Below are positions 37,562 to 45,522 of a stretch of DNA of 64,000 nucleotides, piece by piece. A model generated the notes under the pieces. The model saw nothing but the letters and a program-made list of their open reading frames with translations. It did no database searches and was not told the origin of the DNA. Each line of letters begins with the position of its first letter. The first letter of the stretch is position 1. The position numbers and the translations under genes were made by a program. The DNA comes from Candidatus Gordonibacter avicola (lineage in GTDB: Bacteria; Actinomycetota; Coriobacteriia; Coriobacteriales; Eggerthellaceae): assembly GCA_019113915.1 (NCBI GenBank), contig DXGM01000016.1, positions 1 to 64,000 on the forward strand. Direction: 5' to 3'.

Positions 37562-37951
37562 ATGAAGAATAAAAGGGGAAAGATCATCATTGCGCCAGAC
37601 CTTAACGTTTGGCCTCACGAGTATGAAACCGCCAAGGCACTTGCAATGGCAGGCATGACCGTAGAATTCATCCGAAGAAGCGAAGAATACCGAACGACCT
37701 CGGCAGATGTGATTATCAATGGGCTGGCATGGGAAATTAAAGCACCTGAATCAGAGAAGGCAAAAGTTATTGAAAAGAACCTACGTAAAGCGTTGCATCA
37801 GTCAGAAAACGTGATCTTTGATTCGAGGAGAATGAAAAAGTTACCCGATATAGCAATCGAACGCGAAGTTCGGAAATGGTGCTGCGAACTGCGAACCATG
37901 AAGCATCTGATCTATGTGAATCGCCACGGCAAAGTTTGCATCTTTAAGTGA
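37562..37951 (+). CDS. CdiA C-terminal tRNase-like protein
   Basis: A 129-residue protein. Its core resembles the nuclease domain found at the C-terminus of CdiA toxins and in many phage or conjugative-element proteins: HEYETAKALAMAGMTVEFIR, then SADVIINGLAWEIKAP (acidic and Lys residues of the active site), IEKNLRKALHQSENVIFDSR and a C-terminal CCELRTMKHLIYVNRHGKVC. There is no secretion signal and no large exoprotein, so it is a stand-alone domain. No immunity gene is obvious next to it. Composition is more AT-rich than the core genome, which suggests transfer. A role in defence, competition or element maintenance is inference. Confidence 0.65.
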   Translation: MKNKRGKIIIAPDLNVWPHEYETAKALAMAGMTVEFIRRSEEYRTTSADVIINGLAWEIKAPESEKAKVIEKNLRKALHQSENVIFDSRRMKKLPDIAIEREVRKWCCELRTMKHLIYVNRHGKVCIFK

Positions 37952-37973
37952 CGCGTGATAGACTCTCAATCAG

Positions 37974-38026
37974 CAAAGCGCCCGAATGGTGAGCATTTCA
38001 CTTCCTCCGGCGCTTTCTTTCTTTTC
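37974..38026 (+). repeat. Structured hairpin repeat, copy 2
   Basis: The same design as copy 1: AAAGCGCC, inner hairpin GTGA-GCATTT-CAC, CCTCC and GGCGCTTT followed by CTTTCTTTT. It lies 22 nt after the nuclease stop codon. Confidence 0.75.
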
Positions 38027-38100
38027 TACGCCAAGCCTCAATCCTATATATAGAGCACATGGGTTTACTTCATAGCGTAACGCATGGAAAGTACAAACTG

Positions 38101-38148
38101 CAAAGCGCCCGAACGGTGAGTATATCACCTACCTCCGGCGCTTTTTTA
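38101..38148 (+). repeat. Structured hairpin repeat, copy 3
   Basis: AAAGCGCC, inner hairpin GGTGA-GTATA-TCACC, TACCTCC and GGCGCTTTTTT. No gene lies between copies 2 and 3. An AT-rich TATATATAG box at about 38056 could start a short RNA ending here. Confidence 0.75.
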
Positions 38149-38240
38149 TCTCCGCTCCAAGCCTTCCATACAACATGGACGAGTTCAATCCTGTCGTGTT
38201 ACAATGTCATACGGAATGGGTAGAGGGAAAAGGAGTCGTT

Positions 38241-38468
38241 ATGCTTGAGTCGACGATGACTGTTCGATTGGATGAGAACGAGAAGTCGCTCATTTCCAAC
38301 TATGCCCGCATGTTTGGCATGAGCGCATCACAATTCGTGCGTCGCTGTGCTCTTGAACGCATCGAAGATGAAATTGATATCGAAGCATATAAAGCGGCAA
38401 AGGCGGAGTACGATGCCAACCCCACGTCTTACAGCCTTTCCGAAGTTAAAGAGATGCTCGGTTTATGA
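38241..38468 (+). CDS. Ribbon-helix-helix antitoxin (DUF6290-like)
   Basis: A 75-residue antitoxin. The N-terminus is a ribbon-helix-helix (STMTVRLDENEKSLISNYAR, MFGMSASQFVRRCALERIED), which binds DNA and the operator of its own operon. The tail EYDANPTSYSLSEVKEMLGL is the toxin-binding end seen in RelB-like partners. The ATG at 38241 has an AAAGGAG site; an upstream in-frame start at 38175 is less likely. It overlaps the toxin gene by 4 nt (ATGA). Confidence 0.85.
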   Translation: MLESTMTVRLDENEKSLISNYARMFGMSASQFVRRCALERIEDEIDIEAYKAAKAEYDANPTSYSLSEVKEMLGL

Positions 38469-38740
38469 GCGCCTGGAGGCTCAAATTCGCGCCAAAGGCA
38501 GTCAAGCAGCTCGCTAAACTTGATAAGCCAACAACAGCACTCATTCTCGCCTGGCTCGAGAAGAACATTGACGGCTGCGCAAATCCAAGACAGCGGGGCA
38601 AAGCGCTCGTCGTAAATCTTGCCGGATCATGGCGTTACCGAATTGGCGACTACCGAGTACTGTGCGAACTTCGTGACACCGAGTTGGTAGTACTCGCCGT
38701 CGAAATAGCGCACCGCCGAGAGGCGTACAAGAAAAAGTAA
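38465..38740 (+). CDS. RelE/ParE-family toxin
   Basis: A 91-residue mRNA interferase-type protein (LKFAPKAVKQLAKLDKPTTA, GSWRYRIGDYRVLCELRDTE, AHRREAYKKK). The Arg residues of WRYRIGDYR and the C-terminal HRREAY Tyr are the usual catalytic region of RelE toxins, which cut mRNA on the ribosome. It is coupled to the antitoxin by overlap. A complete type II toxin-antitoxin module on the island. Confidence 0.9.
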   Translation: MSAWRLKFAPKAVKQLAKLDKPTTALILAWLEKNIDGCANPRQRGKALVVNLAGSWRYRIGDYRVLCELRDTELVVLAVEIAHRREAYKKK

Positions 38741-38750
38741 ATCACACACC

Positions 38751-38984
38751 CTAGTTGCGCGTGTAGCTTCCTACGCCTTCTAGTAATTCTGATGGGGTCA
38801 TGTTGAGGCCGGCGGCTATTCTTTCTATGGTGTCGAGGGAGATGTTGCGGTTGCCGTGTTCTATCTGAATGATATACGGCTTGCTGAGGCCTACCATCAG
38901 CGCAAATTTCTTCGTCGACAGGCCCGTTTGTTCTCGGAGTGCCCTCACGCGGGTTCCGAAGTCTTTTTTGATCAGCTCGCTCAT
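38751..38984 (-). CDS. XRE-family regulator
   Basis: A 77-residue Cro-like protein (FGTRVRALREQTGLSTKKFA, LMVGLSKPYIIQIEHGNRNI, SLDTIERIAAGLNMTPSELL). It converges with the toxin gene and is the last gene of the island. A longer frame extends to 39854 across the start of the lipocalin-like gene, but its extra residues are an antisense shadow. No strong ribosome site precedes the ATG at 38984. Confidence 0.8.
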   Translation of the reverse strand: MSELIKKDFGTRVRALREQTGLSTKKFALMVGLSKPYIIQIEHGNRNISLDTIERIAAGLNMTPSELLEGVGSYTRN

Positions 38985-39230
38985 AGTAAAAGGATATACG
39001 CTCAGGAGGTCAGGCAGATAAACTGTCGTTAACCACTCTACGCAAAGTTTTGACTCTCTCAACGTGTTAAGAAGGGCAGAAGAGGAAAAGTGCGCCGCCG
39101 CACTCTCTTCCACATGCCACGTACGAACGCGCATCGCCTCGCCAACAACGCGGGCGGGCCAGTACGCAGCGCCGCCGCTCGATGCTATCATCGGCCGCCA
39201 ACGCCGATGCGAGCCCCCAGCGAGGTGCCT

Positions 39231-40085
39231 ATGAAACCGTATTACGAAGGCTGGTACATGAAACAGCAGAAGGGCGACGACGTGCTCGCCCTCATTCCCG
39301 GTCGCGCGCAGGACTCCGCGTTCATCCAGGTGGTGACACAGCAGGGCGCGCGTTTCCTCGAATTTCCCCTGGAGGACTTCAGTCAAGGGAAGGGGTTTCT
39401 GCGCGTCGGCGAAAGCTTGTTCACGCCGCGCGGGATGTTCCTGGACGTGCACACCCCCGACTGCACGCTCACCGGCCGACTGCGCTATCACGAGGTCACG
39501 CCCCTGCGCTCGGACATCATGGGGCCGTTCGCGCTTCTGCCCATGGAAACGAAACACACCGTGTTCAGCATGCGCCACCGAGTGGAAGGCGACGTGGTGC
39601 TGGACGGGCGCGCGCTCACTTTCGACGGCGGCCTCGGCTACATGGAGGGCGACCGCGGGCACAGTTTCCCGCGCGGCTACACGTGGGTGCAGAGTCTGGA
39701 TTTTGGGTGCGCGGCCTCGGTCATGGTGGCCATCGCCGAGATTCCCCTGGCCGGACTGCGATTCACGGGCTGCATCGCCGTGGTGCTGCTGGCGGGCACC
39801 GAGCACCGCTTCGCCACGTATCGTGGCGTGCACATTGTGGAATCGACCGAGCACACGGTGGAACTACGGCAAGGCGACATGAGCCTGCGCGTGGAGGTTC
39901 CGGAAACGCACGGGCATCGTCTGCAAGCGCCGCACGAGGGTGCCATGGAACGCCCCATCCACGAAAGTCCGTCGGTGCCGGGGCGCTTTCGTTTCGTGAA
40001 AGATGGCCACACGCTGCTGGAAAGCGACGGGGCGAATACGAGCTTCGAGTACGTGTCGCCGGAACCGGTGGACGCGCGTGCGTAG
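39231..40085 (+). CDS. Tocopherol-cyclase-like (lipocalin-type) protein
   Basis: A 284-residue protein starting MKPYYEGWYMKQQKGDDVLA, the beginning typical of the tocopherol cyclase-like family in bacteria. Other family segments are ALIPGRAQDSAFIQVV, NIMGPF-like DIMGPFALLPMETKHTVFSM, GYMEGDRGHSFPRGYTWVQS and a C-terminal beta stretch. No signal peptide. The fold is probably a double beta-barrel that binds a lipid or isoprenoid. Bacteria of this group do not make tocopherol, so the substrate is unknown. The start at 39231 has GAGGTG close before it. Confidence 0.78.
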   Translation: MKPYYEGWYMKQQKGDDVLALIPGRAQDSAFIQVVTQQGARFLEFPLEDFSQGKGFLRVGESLFTPRGMFLDVHTPDCTLTGRLRYHEVTPLRSDIMGPFALLPMETKHTVFSMRHRVEGDVVLDGRALTFDGGLGYMEGDRGHSFPRGYTWVQSLDFGCAASVMVAIAEIPLAGLRFTGCIAVVLLAGTEHRFATYRGVHIVESTEHTVELRQGDMSLRVEVPETHGHRLQAPHEGAMERPIHESPSVPGRFRFVKDGHTLLESDGANTSFEYVSPEPVDARA

Positions 40086-40279
40086 GGGCGCAGCGCTCCG
40101 GTGCGCGATGATTTACGCAGGTCGGTAGCTTGTTCGTGCCCGCCGGCGCCCTTCCCCACCTTCCCAACCTTGCCCCGCCTGTCCGCCGAGCCAGCCCACG
40201 CCCGCCCCTTCCCTGCGGCTGCTATACTTGAGGCGACGCGATGCGCGCCCGCGGGAGGGCGCGGAGGGAGGAGGCGGCC

Positions 40280-40765
40280 ATGCTTTACGACAACATCATG
40301 GTTCCGTACGACGGCTCAGCATCGGCGCGGGCGGCACTGACGGAGGCGGTGCGCTATGCGCGCGAGGACCCGGGGCTTTCGCTGCGCATCGTGCAGATTT
40401 TCGACCTAAAACAGCTGGTCATCGAGCGGATGGAAGCCGAAGGGCGCGACGGCGCCGAGGAACTTTCGCCCCAACTTCTGCACTCGTATTACGAAGTGGC
40501 CACCGAGGAAGCCCTCGCGGCGCTACACCGTCAGGTTGACGGGGTGGTGAAGGGGCTCATGAACGAGGTCACGGTAGAAATTCTCGAAGAAACGCTGCCG
40601 GGCGAGCAAATTGTGAGCTACGCGACCGAGCGCGCGTGCGACCTCATTGTCATGGGCTCGCGCGGCCTGGGCGCGCTGCGCGGTATGCTGGGCAGCGTGA
40701 GCAGCTACGTGTTGCGCAACGCCGAGATTCCCGTGCTAGTGGTGAAGCAGCGTAACGACGACTGA
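40280..40765 (+). CDS. Universal stress protein (UspA family)
   Basis: A 161-residue cytosolic protein of the ATP-binding UspA type. It starts YDNIMVPYDGSASARAALTE and ends with the nucleotide motif GSRGLGALRGMLGSVSSYVL and NAEIPVLVVK, fitting G-2x-G-9x-G(S). A negative start at 40241 is possible, but the ATG at 40280 has a strong GGAGGGAGGA site. Role in stress survival is general for the family. Confidence 0.93.
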   Translation: MLYDNIMVPYDGSASARAALTEAVRYAREDPGLSLRIVQIFDLKQLVIERMEAEGRDGAEELSPQLLHSYYEVATEEALAALHRQVDGVVKGLMNEVTVEILEETLPGEQIVSYATERACDLIVMGSRGLGALRGMLGSVSSYVLRNAEIPVLVVKQRNDD

Positions 40766-40894
40766 CCTGGTGGCTGCGCGGCCGTTGACCGTTTGTAGAG
40801 TTTTGGGTGGTAGGATCGGCGAGCGCGCGGGGCGCGAGACGCGAAGCTAGCGGGCGCGCGAGCACAAGGAGAAGCGAACGGAGGAACGCACGGC

Positions 40895-41593
40895 ATGGAT
40901 GAGCAGGAACGCAAGCAGCAGACGACGCTGCTTGTGGTGGACGACGAGCCCGGCATTGTCGAAATGCTGGACGAATACTTCTCTGGCCAGGGCTTTCGCG
41001 TGCTCACGGCCAGCGACGGCCCCACCGCGCTCAAGCGTGCCGAGCAGAACCCCGACCTCATTGTGCTGGACGTGGGTATGCCGCTCATGGATGGCTACGC
41101 CGTGTGCCGTCGCCTCCGCGAGCATCTGACCTGCCCTATTGTGTTTCTGACCGCGCGCGTGGAAGATGTCGACGCACTTGAGGGCTTCGAGGCCGGCGCG
41201 GATGACTACGTACTGAAACCCTTCTCGCTGGCGGTGCTCGGCGCGCGCGTGAGGGCACACCTGGCGCGCGAGACACGTCAGCAAGCGAAGGCCGAAGTGC
41301 GCTTCGACGGCGACTTGGCCATCGACTACCGCGCGCGCACCGTCACGGTGGCGGGCGCGGCGGTGGACTTCACGCGGCGCGAGTTCGACATAGTGGCGTT
41401 TCTCTCCAAACACGCAGGTCAGGTGTTTGAGCGCGAGCGCATCCACGAGCGCGTAGGCGGCTGGGAAAGCGAAAGCGACCCGCAGGTGGTGACCGAGCAC
41501 ATTCGTCGCATTCGCAAAAAGCTGGCCGCTGCGGGCGCTGCGCCCGACCCAATCGAGACGGTGTGGGGCATGGGATACAAATGGCGCGCGTAA
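40895..41593 (+). CDS. OmpR/PhoB-family response regulator
   Basis: A 232-residue regulator. Receiver domain 12-125: LLVVDDEPGIVEML, phospho-acceptor Asp in LIVLDVGMPLMDGY, Thr in VFLTARVED and Lys in DDYVLKPFS. Winged-helix domain follows (FTRREFDIVAFLSKHAGQVF, VVTEHIRRIRKKL, TVWGMGYKWRA). It overlaps the kinase gene (start 41581), so the two form a coupled pair. The signal is unknown. Confidence 0.95.
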   Translation: MDEQERKQQTTLLVVDDEPGIVEMLDEYFSGQGFRVLTASDGPTALKRAEQNPDLIVLDVGMPLMDGYAVCRRLREHLTCPIVFLTARVEDVDALEGFEAGADDYVLKPFSLAVLGARVRAHLARETRQQAKAEVRFDGDLAIDYRARTVTVAGAAVDFTRREFDIVAFLSKHAGQVFERERIHERVGGWESESDPQVVTEHIRRIRKKLAAAGAAPDPIETVWGMGYKWRA

Positions 41594-43200
41594 AACGCAC
41601 GCTGCGCGAGCGGTGGCGCAACGCGTCGCTCAAAACCTCATTTATGGTGTATATGCTAGGATTTTTGGTGGCGGCGCTCGTGCTGTCCACCGTGACCGGC
41701 AGCATGTTCGCCACTTTGCAGAACCAAGCAACCGAAGATGCCTCCGAAGGCACCGGGCTGTTTATATACGACGCCAACGCGGGCTTGCTGCAACCGGCGC
41801 GATCGGTGCAACTGGACGAGCAGGGTTCAACACTGTATGTACAAACCGCGTCCGACTACCGCAACCCACTAACCGTGAGCCAGCTGAACGAGAGCACGCA
41901 CATCAGCGACGCGAGCGGACACACCTACACGACGTATTCTGCCGCCGAAAGCCCTGATGGCGAAGGTAGCGGCGAAAGCGTCGAAGGCGACAACTCTTTC
42001 GAATTCGCCCTCGCGAGCGACAGCGACCTCGCGTTGTTCTGGAACGATGAGGGCTACCTTCCGCCCGCCAACCTGGCCGCTTACGACGCGGCTGCGCGCT
42101 TGCTTTTCGCGGAATGGGCGGCGGCGCACCCGGACGATCCGCTGGCCGACTTTGCGCGCGCGAGCACGTCGCGCATGCCTGCCTCGCCGGTGGGCTACTA
42201 CGTGTACTCGCTACCCAGCCCCGAGGCACGGGCGCTGTCCGGGCTGTTTGGCCTGCTCACCTTTCTGATGTTCCCGTTGTGGTTTGGCGTGTGCATCTTT
42301 GCGGCGGCGCGGCGGTTCTTCCGCATGCGGCTTGAGCCGGGGCTGGCCGTGCTGGACGAGGCGGCAACGAAGATTGGCAACCAGGACCTTAACTTCCACG
42401 TGGCGTACAACCGCAACGACGAACTGGGGCATTTGGCCACGTCATTCGAGACCATGCGCGCATCGCTGGCCGATTCGCAGCGGGCGCTCTGGCGCACGGC
42501 CGAGGAACGCAAGCGCCTGAACGCCGCGTTCGCGCACGATTTGCGCACACCGCTTACTATATTAAAGGGGAAGATTGAGCTGCTGGATGCGCACGTGCAG
42601 GCGGGCAACGCTTCGCGCGAACAGCTGGAGGCATCGTCCGCGGCACTCGCTCACCAGGTGGAACGCCTTGAGCGCTACGTGGCGGCCATGAGCGGGCTAC
42701 AGAAGTTGGAAGACCGCACGGCCACGCCCGAGACGCTGGCGTTTGACACAGTGGCGGCGGGCCTCGACGACATCGGGCGCGGGCTGGCCACTGCGGCGCA
42801 CAAGCAGTTCGCGCTGTCGCTGAGCCCCGGCTGCGACGTTGCGCGACCTGCGCTGCACGTCGATCGCACCATTGTGGGCGAGGTGGCGGAAAACCTTATT
42901 AACAACGCGCTGCGCTTCGCGCACTCCCGCGTGGACGCGCGGCTCGACGTGAGCGAAGGCGCGCTCACCCTGGTGGTGGACGACGACGGCCCCGGCTTTT
43001 CAGCTGCGGCGCTCGACCACGGCTGCGCCCCCTTCTTCAGCGAAACGCCCTCGGAAAACCACTTTGGCCTGGGGCTCAACATTGCCTCGCTCCTGTGCGA
43101 GCGCCACGGCGGCACCCTTTCGCTCGAAAACCGCCCCAGCGGCGGCGCGCGGGCAATCGCGCGTTTTGCCATGACTTTCCCGGACGTTGACCGCCCGTAG
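41581..43200 (+). CDS. Membrane sensor histidine kinase
   Basis: A 539-residue kinase. Membrane helices near 22-44 and 222-244 frame an extracytoplasmic sensor of about 175 residues rich in Ser, Asp and Ala. A HAMP domain follows, then HisKA with the phospho-His in AFAHDLRTPLTILKG and the ATPase domain (ENLINNALRFAH, VVDDDGPGFS, FGLGLNIASLLCERHGG). The start overlaps the end of the response regulator. No known ligand fold was recognised in the sensor region. Confidence 0.93.
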   Translation: MARVKRTLRERWRNASLKTSFMVYMLGFLVAALVLSTVTGSMFATLQNQATEDASEGTGLFIYDANAGLLQPARSVQLDEQGSTLYVQTASDYRNPLTVSQLNESTHISDASGHTYTTYSAAESPDGEGSGESVEGDNSFEFALASDSDLALFWNDEGYLPPANLAAYDAAARLLFAEWAAAHPDDPLADFARASTSRMPASPVGYYVYSLPSPEARALSGLFGLLTFLMFPLWFGVCIFAAARRFFRMRLEPGLAVLDEAATKIGNQDLNFHVAYNRNDELGHLATSFETMRASLADSQRALWRTAEERKRLNAAFAHDLRTPLTILKGKIELLDAHVQAGNASREQLEASSAALAHQVERLERYVAAMSGLQKLEDRTATPETLAFDTVAAGLDDIGRGLATAAHKQFALSLSPGCDVARPALHVDRTIVGEVAENLINNALRFAHSRVDARLDVSEGALTLVVDDDGPGFSAAALDHGCAPFFSETPSENHFGLGLNIASLLCERHGGTLSLENRPSGGARAIARFAMTFPDVDRP

Positions 43201-43254
43201 ATATTTGCTCCGTACTATCGAATCGCACCCAACGAATCGAGAAACGGAGCCCCC

Positions 43255-44001
43255 ATGGAAAAGTCCGCGACCTGTTCGCCGTCGCCCGCTCAGACAAGTT
43301 TGTCCAGCGAGCGTCGCATCCTCATGCGTAAGCGCATTGCGGTGGTGGTGGCGCTTGTCGCACTCACGGCGGGGATCGGCGCGTTCTGGGTGCTCTACGG
43401 GCCCGAGCTTTTGGCCTTCGTGTCTGACGCGCCGCGCTTCCGCGCGTGGGTGGATGAAACCGGCGCGCTCGCTCGCGTCGCGTTCGTTGCGGCGAATATG
43501 GCGCAGGTGGTGCTCGCCTTTCTCCCTGGTGAGCCGCTGGAATTGGCGGCGGGCTACGCGTTTGGCTTTTGGGAGGGCACGCTCTGGTGTCTCGTGGCCA
43601 GCGCGCTCGGAACAACCCTGGTGATGCTGCTGGTGCGCAGCTTTGGCATGCGCATCGTCGGGCTGTTCTTCCCGCCCGAAAAGCTGGCCTCGGTGGAGTG
43701 GCTGCGCGACTCGCGCCGTTTCGAGTTGCTGCTGTTCGTGGTGTTCCTCATCCCCGGCACACCGAAAGACCTGCTCACCTACGTGGCCGGCCTCGGCACA
43801 AGCCCCGTGTGGCGCATCGTCGCCCTCACCACGGTAGGACGCATCCCCTCCATTGTGTCCTCCACCCTGGCTGCTGGCACTTTCGGCGACGGAAACTACC
43901 TGGCCACCGCCCTCATCGTCGCACTCACGCTGATTTTGGCGGCCCTTGGCGTGGTGGCCTACCGCAAACTCGCCCGCACGCAAAGCGCCAAAACGCAGTA
44001 A
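43255..44001 (+). CDS. TVP38/TMEM64 (VTT domain) membrane protein
   Basis: A 248-residue protein with about six helices. The VTT core shows FLPGEPLELAAGYAFGFWEG followed by GTTLVMLLVR, then VFLIPGTPKDLLTYVAGLG and GRIPSIVSSTLAAGTFGDG. This matches the DedA-like family, whose members move or flip lipids. It lies 54 nt after the histidine kinase, so it may be the target or partner of that system. Function in this group is not established. Confidence 0.88.
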   Translation: MEKSATCSPSPAQTSLSSERRILMRKRIAVVVALVALTAGIGAFWVLYGPELLAFVSDAPRFRAWVDETGALARVAFVAANMAQVVLAFLPGEPLELAAGYAFGFWEGTLWCLVASALGTTLVMLLVRSFGMRIVGLFFPPEKLASVEWLRDSRRFELLLFVVFLIPGTPKDLLTYVAGLGTSPVWRIVALTTVGRIPSIVSSTLAAGTFGDGNYLATALIVALTLILAALGVVAYRKLARTQSAKTQ

Positions 44002-44052
44002 TTATTTCGCCACGTTCCCCCCTCTTCCCCACCGCTCGCTGGCGAAACGTGG

Positions 44053-44075
44053 TTATTGAGAGGAATTCTCAATAA
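44053..44075. promoter_or_regulatory. Palindrome upstream of the encapsulin operon, Fur-box-like
   Basis: A perfect inverted repeat TTATTGAGA-N5-TCTCAATAA about 105 nt before the ferritin-like gene. Its right half, ATTCTCA, fits a Fur-type box (TGANAAT-N-ATTNTCA) and the left half differs at two positions. It could instead end the upstream transcript. A -10-like TAGTATAT lies at 44113-44120. Confidence 0.45.
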
Positions 44076-44179
44076 GCCCAACGATTTTTCGAGACAAAAG
44101 GCGACAAGCAGAGTAGTATATCTTTCAAGGTTAGAGGAAAGGCCGCCCCGACGCGGCACCATTGAAAGAGAGGGATCAT

Positions 44180-44551
44180 ATGCCCAGTTTCGCCAATCCG
44201 TTCGCCGGAAATGTTGAGCGCAAGATGACCAACGCCGAGCTCATGCAGGCGCTGCGCCTGGACATCGCCGGCGAGCTTGAAGCCATTTACCTGTACGAAT
44301 CGCACTACCTGGCCACCGACGATCCGGCCGCGAAGGCCGTGCTCGCCGACATCCGCGACGAGGAAAAGGCCCACATGGGCGAACTCATCACGCTGATGCG
44401 CCACCTCGACCCCAAGGAAACCGAGTTCTTCCTGGAGGGCGAAGGCGAAGTGCAGGAGCACCTGGCCGAGCTTGGCATCATCACCGACGGCGAGATTGCC
44501 CCCGCCCCGGCCGAGCCCGCCCCCGCCCCCACCGTGGGCGACCTGTCCTAA
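44180..44551 (+). CDS. Encapsulated ferritin-like protein (EncFtn), cargo of encapsulin
   Basis: A 123-residue protein with two helices in the ferritin-like domain. Glu32, Glu62 and His65 are exactly where the iron ligands of R. rubrum EncFtn lie (GELEAIYLYESH and DEEKAHMGEL). The C-terminal Pro/Ala-rich linker ends in PAPTVGDLS, a typical encapsulin targeting peptide. EncFtn is a ferroxidase that feeds iron into the shell. The shell gene follows on the same strand. The ATG at 44180 has an AGAGAGGG site. Confidence 0.92.
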   Translation: MPSFANPFAGNVERKMTNAELMQALRLDIAGELEAIYLYESHYLATDDPAAKAVLADIRDEEKAHMGELITLMRHLDPKETEFFLEGEGEVQEHLAELGIITDGEIAPAPAEPAPAPTVGDLS

Positions 44552-44575
44552 GCATTTCCCCCGGTCACGCGCGAA

Positions 44576-44591
44576 TGTTTCACGTGAAACA
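44576..44591. other. parS site 3, between cargo and encapsulin genes
   Basis: A third exact TGTTTCACGTGAAACA, inside the 87-bp gap of the encapsulin pair. Confidence 0.82.
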
Positions 44592-44638
44592 GTGCCCGCG
44601 CACCGGCCACACGCATCAACCATCGAAAGGAGCCCGTT

Positions 44639-45448
44639 ATGGATTACTTGGCTCGTGAATCGGCCGATCTCTCGGTCGAGTTGTGGAACCGCATCGACGA
44701 CGCCGTCATTGGCACGGCGCGTGCGCATCTGACCTGCCGTCGCTTCCTGAAGACGTACGGCCCGCTGGGCCCCGGCATTACCACGGTCGCCGTTGACGGC
44801 GTGGCGAAGGACGAGGTGCTGGAAGACGGCATCGGTCGCATCGTCGGCCGCACGCAGCTGGAGTTGCCGCTGTTCTACGAGGACTTCACCCTGTTCGGCC
44901 GCGACCTCGACCTGGCCGCACGCACCGGCACGCCCGTCGACATGGCCCCGGCCATCGCCGCCGCCAAAAAAGCCACGCGCCGCGAGGACGACCTCATCCT
45001 GAACGGCAACAAGGCGCTTGGCACTGACGGCCTGCTCACCGTGAAGGGCTCGGTGAAGGTGAAGAAGGGCGACTGGAAAGTCGGCGAGAACGCGTTCACC
45101 GACGTGGCCGCCGCTGTTTCGCAGCTGGCGAAGAACGGCTATCTGGGTCGTTACGCCCTGGTGGTGGCGCCCGATTTGTTCCTGGACCTGCAGCGCCTGC
45201 AGCCGAACACCGGCATGCTGGAAATTGACCGCATCCAGAAACTCGTGCAGGACGTGTACATGACCAGCGTTCTTGACCCCGGCAAGGCCGTCCTCGTGTG
45301 CGCCGAGCCGGAGTACCTGGACGTGGCCCTGGGCCTGGACCTGTCCGTGGGCTACCTGGAGTTGGTCGACTTCAACCACACCTTCCGCATCATGGAAACC
45401 CCCGCCCTCCGCATCAAAGACCCCGCCGCCATCGCCGTACTGGCATAG
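44639..45448 (+). CDS. Encapsulin shell protein (family 1)
   Basis: A 269-residue protein of the linocin/CFP29 family with the HK97 phage-capsid fold. It starts YLARESADLSVELWNRIDDA. Conserved segments include RRFLKTYGPLGPGITTV, the E-loop-like ELPLFYEDFTLFGRD, and GYLGRYALVVAPDLFLDLQR. The end LSVGYLELVDFNHTFRIMET is typical. It self-assembles into a 24-42 nm shell; with the adjacent EncFtn this is an iron-storage compartment. An AAAGGAG site precedes the ATG. Confidence 0.95.
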   Translation: MDYLARESADLSVELWNRIDDAVIGTARAHLTCRRFLKTYGPLGPGITTVAVDGVAKDEVLEDGIGRIVGRTQLELPLFYEDFTLFGRDLDLAARTGTPVDMAPAIAAAKKATRREDDLILNGNKALGTDGLLTVKGSVKVKKGDWKVGENAFTDVAAAVSQLAKNGYLGRYALVVAPDLFLDLQRLQPNTGMLEIDRIQKLVQDVYMTSVLDPGKAVLVCAEPEYLDVALGLDLSVGYLELVDFNHTFRIMETPALRIKDPAAIAVLA

Positions 45449-45487
45449 AACGCGCGGAGCGCAAAGCGACACATCCAACGATTCACC

Positions 45488-45520
45488 AAGCGGCCCGCCC
45501 CCAAGCGGGCCGCTTCTTTG
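45488..45520 (+). terminator. Terminator of the encapsulin operon
   Basis: An 11-bp stem AAGCGGCCCGC / GCGGGCCGCTT followed by CTTTG. It lies between the convergent encapsulin and AarF genes. Confidence 0.8.
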
Positions 45521-45522
45521 TA

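Noticed and set aside
37096..38148. Integron attC sites or type III antitoxin repeats
   Set aside because: There is no RYYYAAC/GTTRRRY pair and no integrase; the copies are far apart and not a tandem array before a ToxN-like gene. The terminator/RNA reading fits better.
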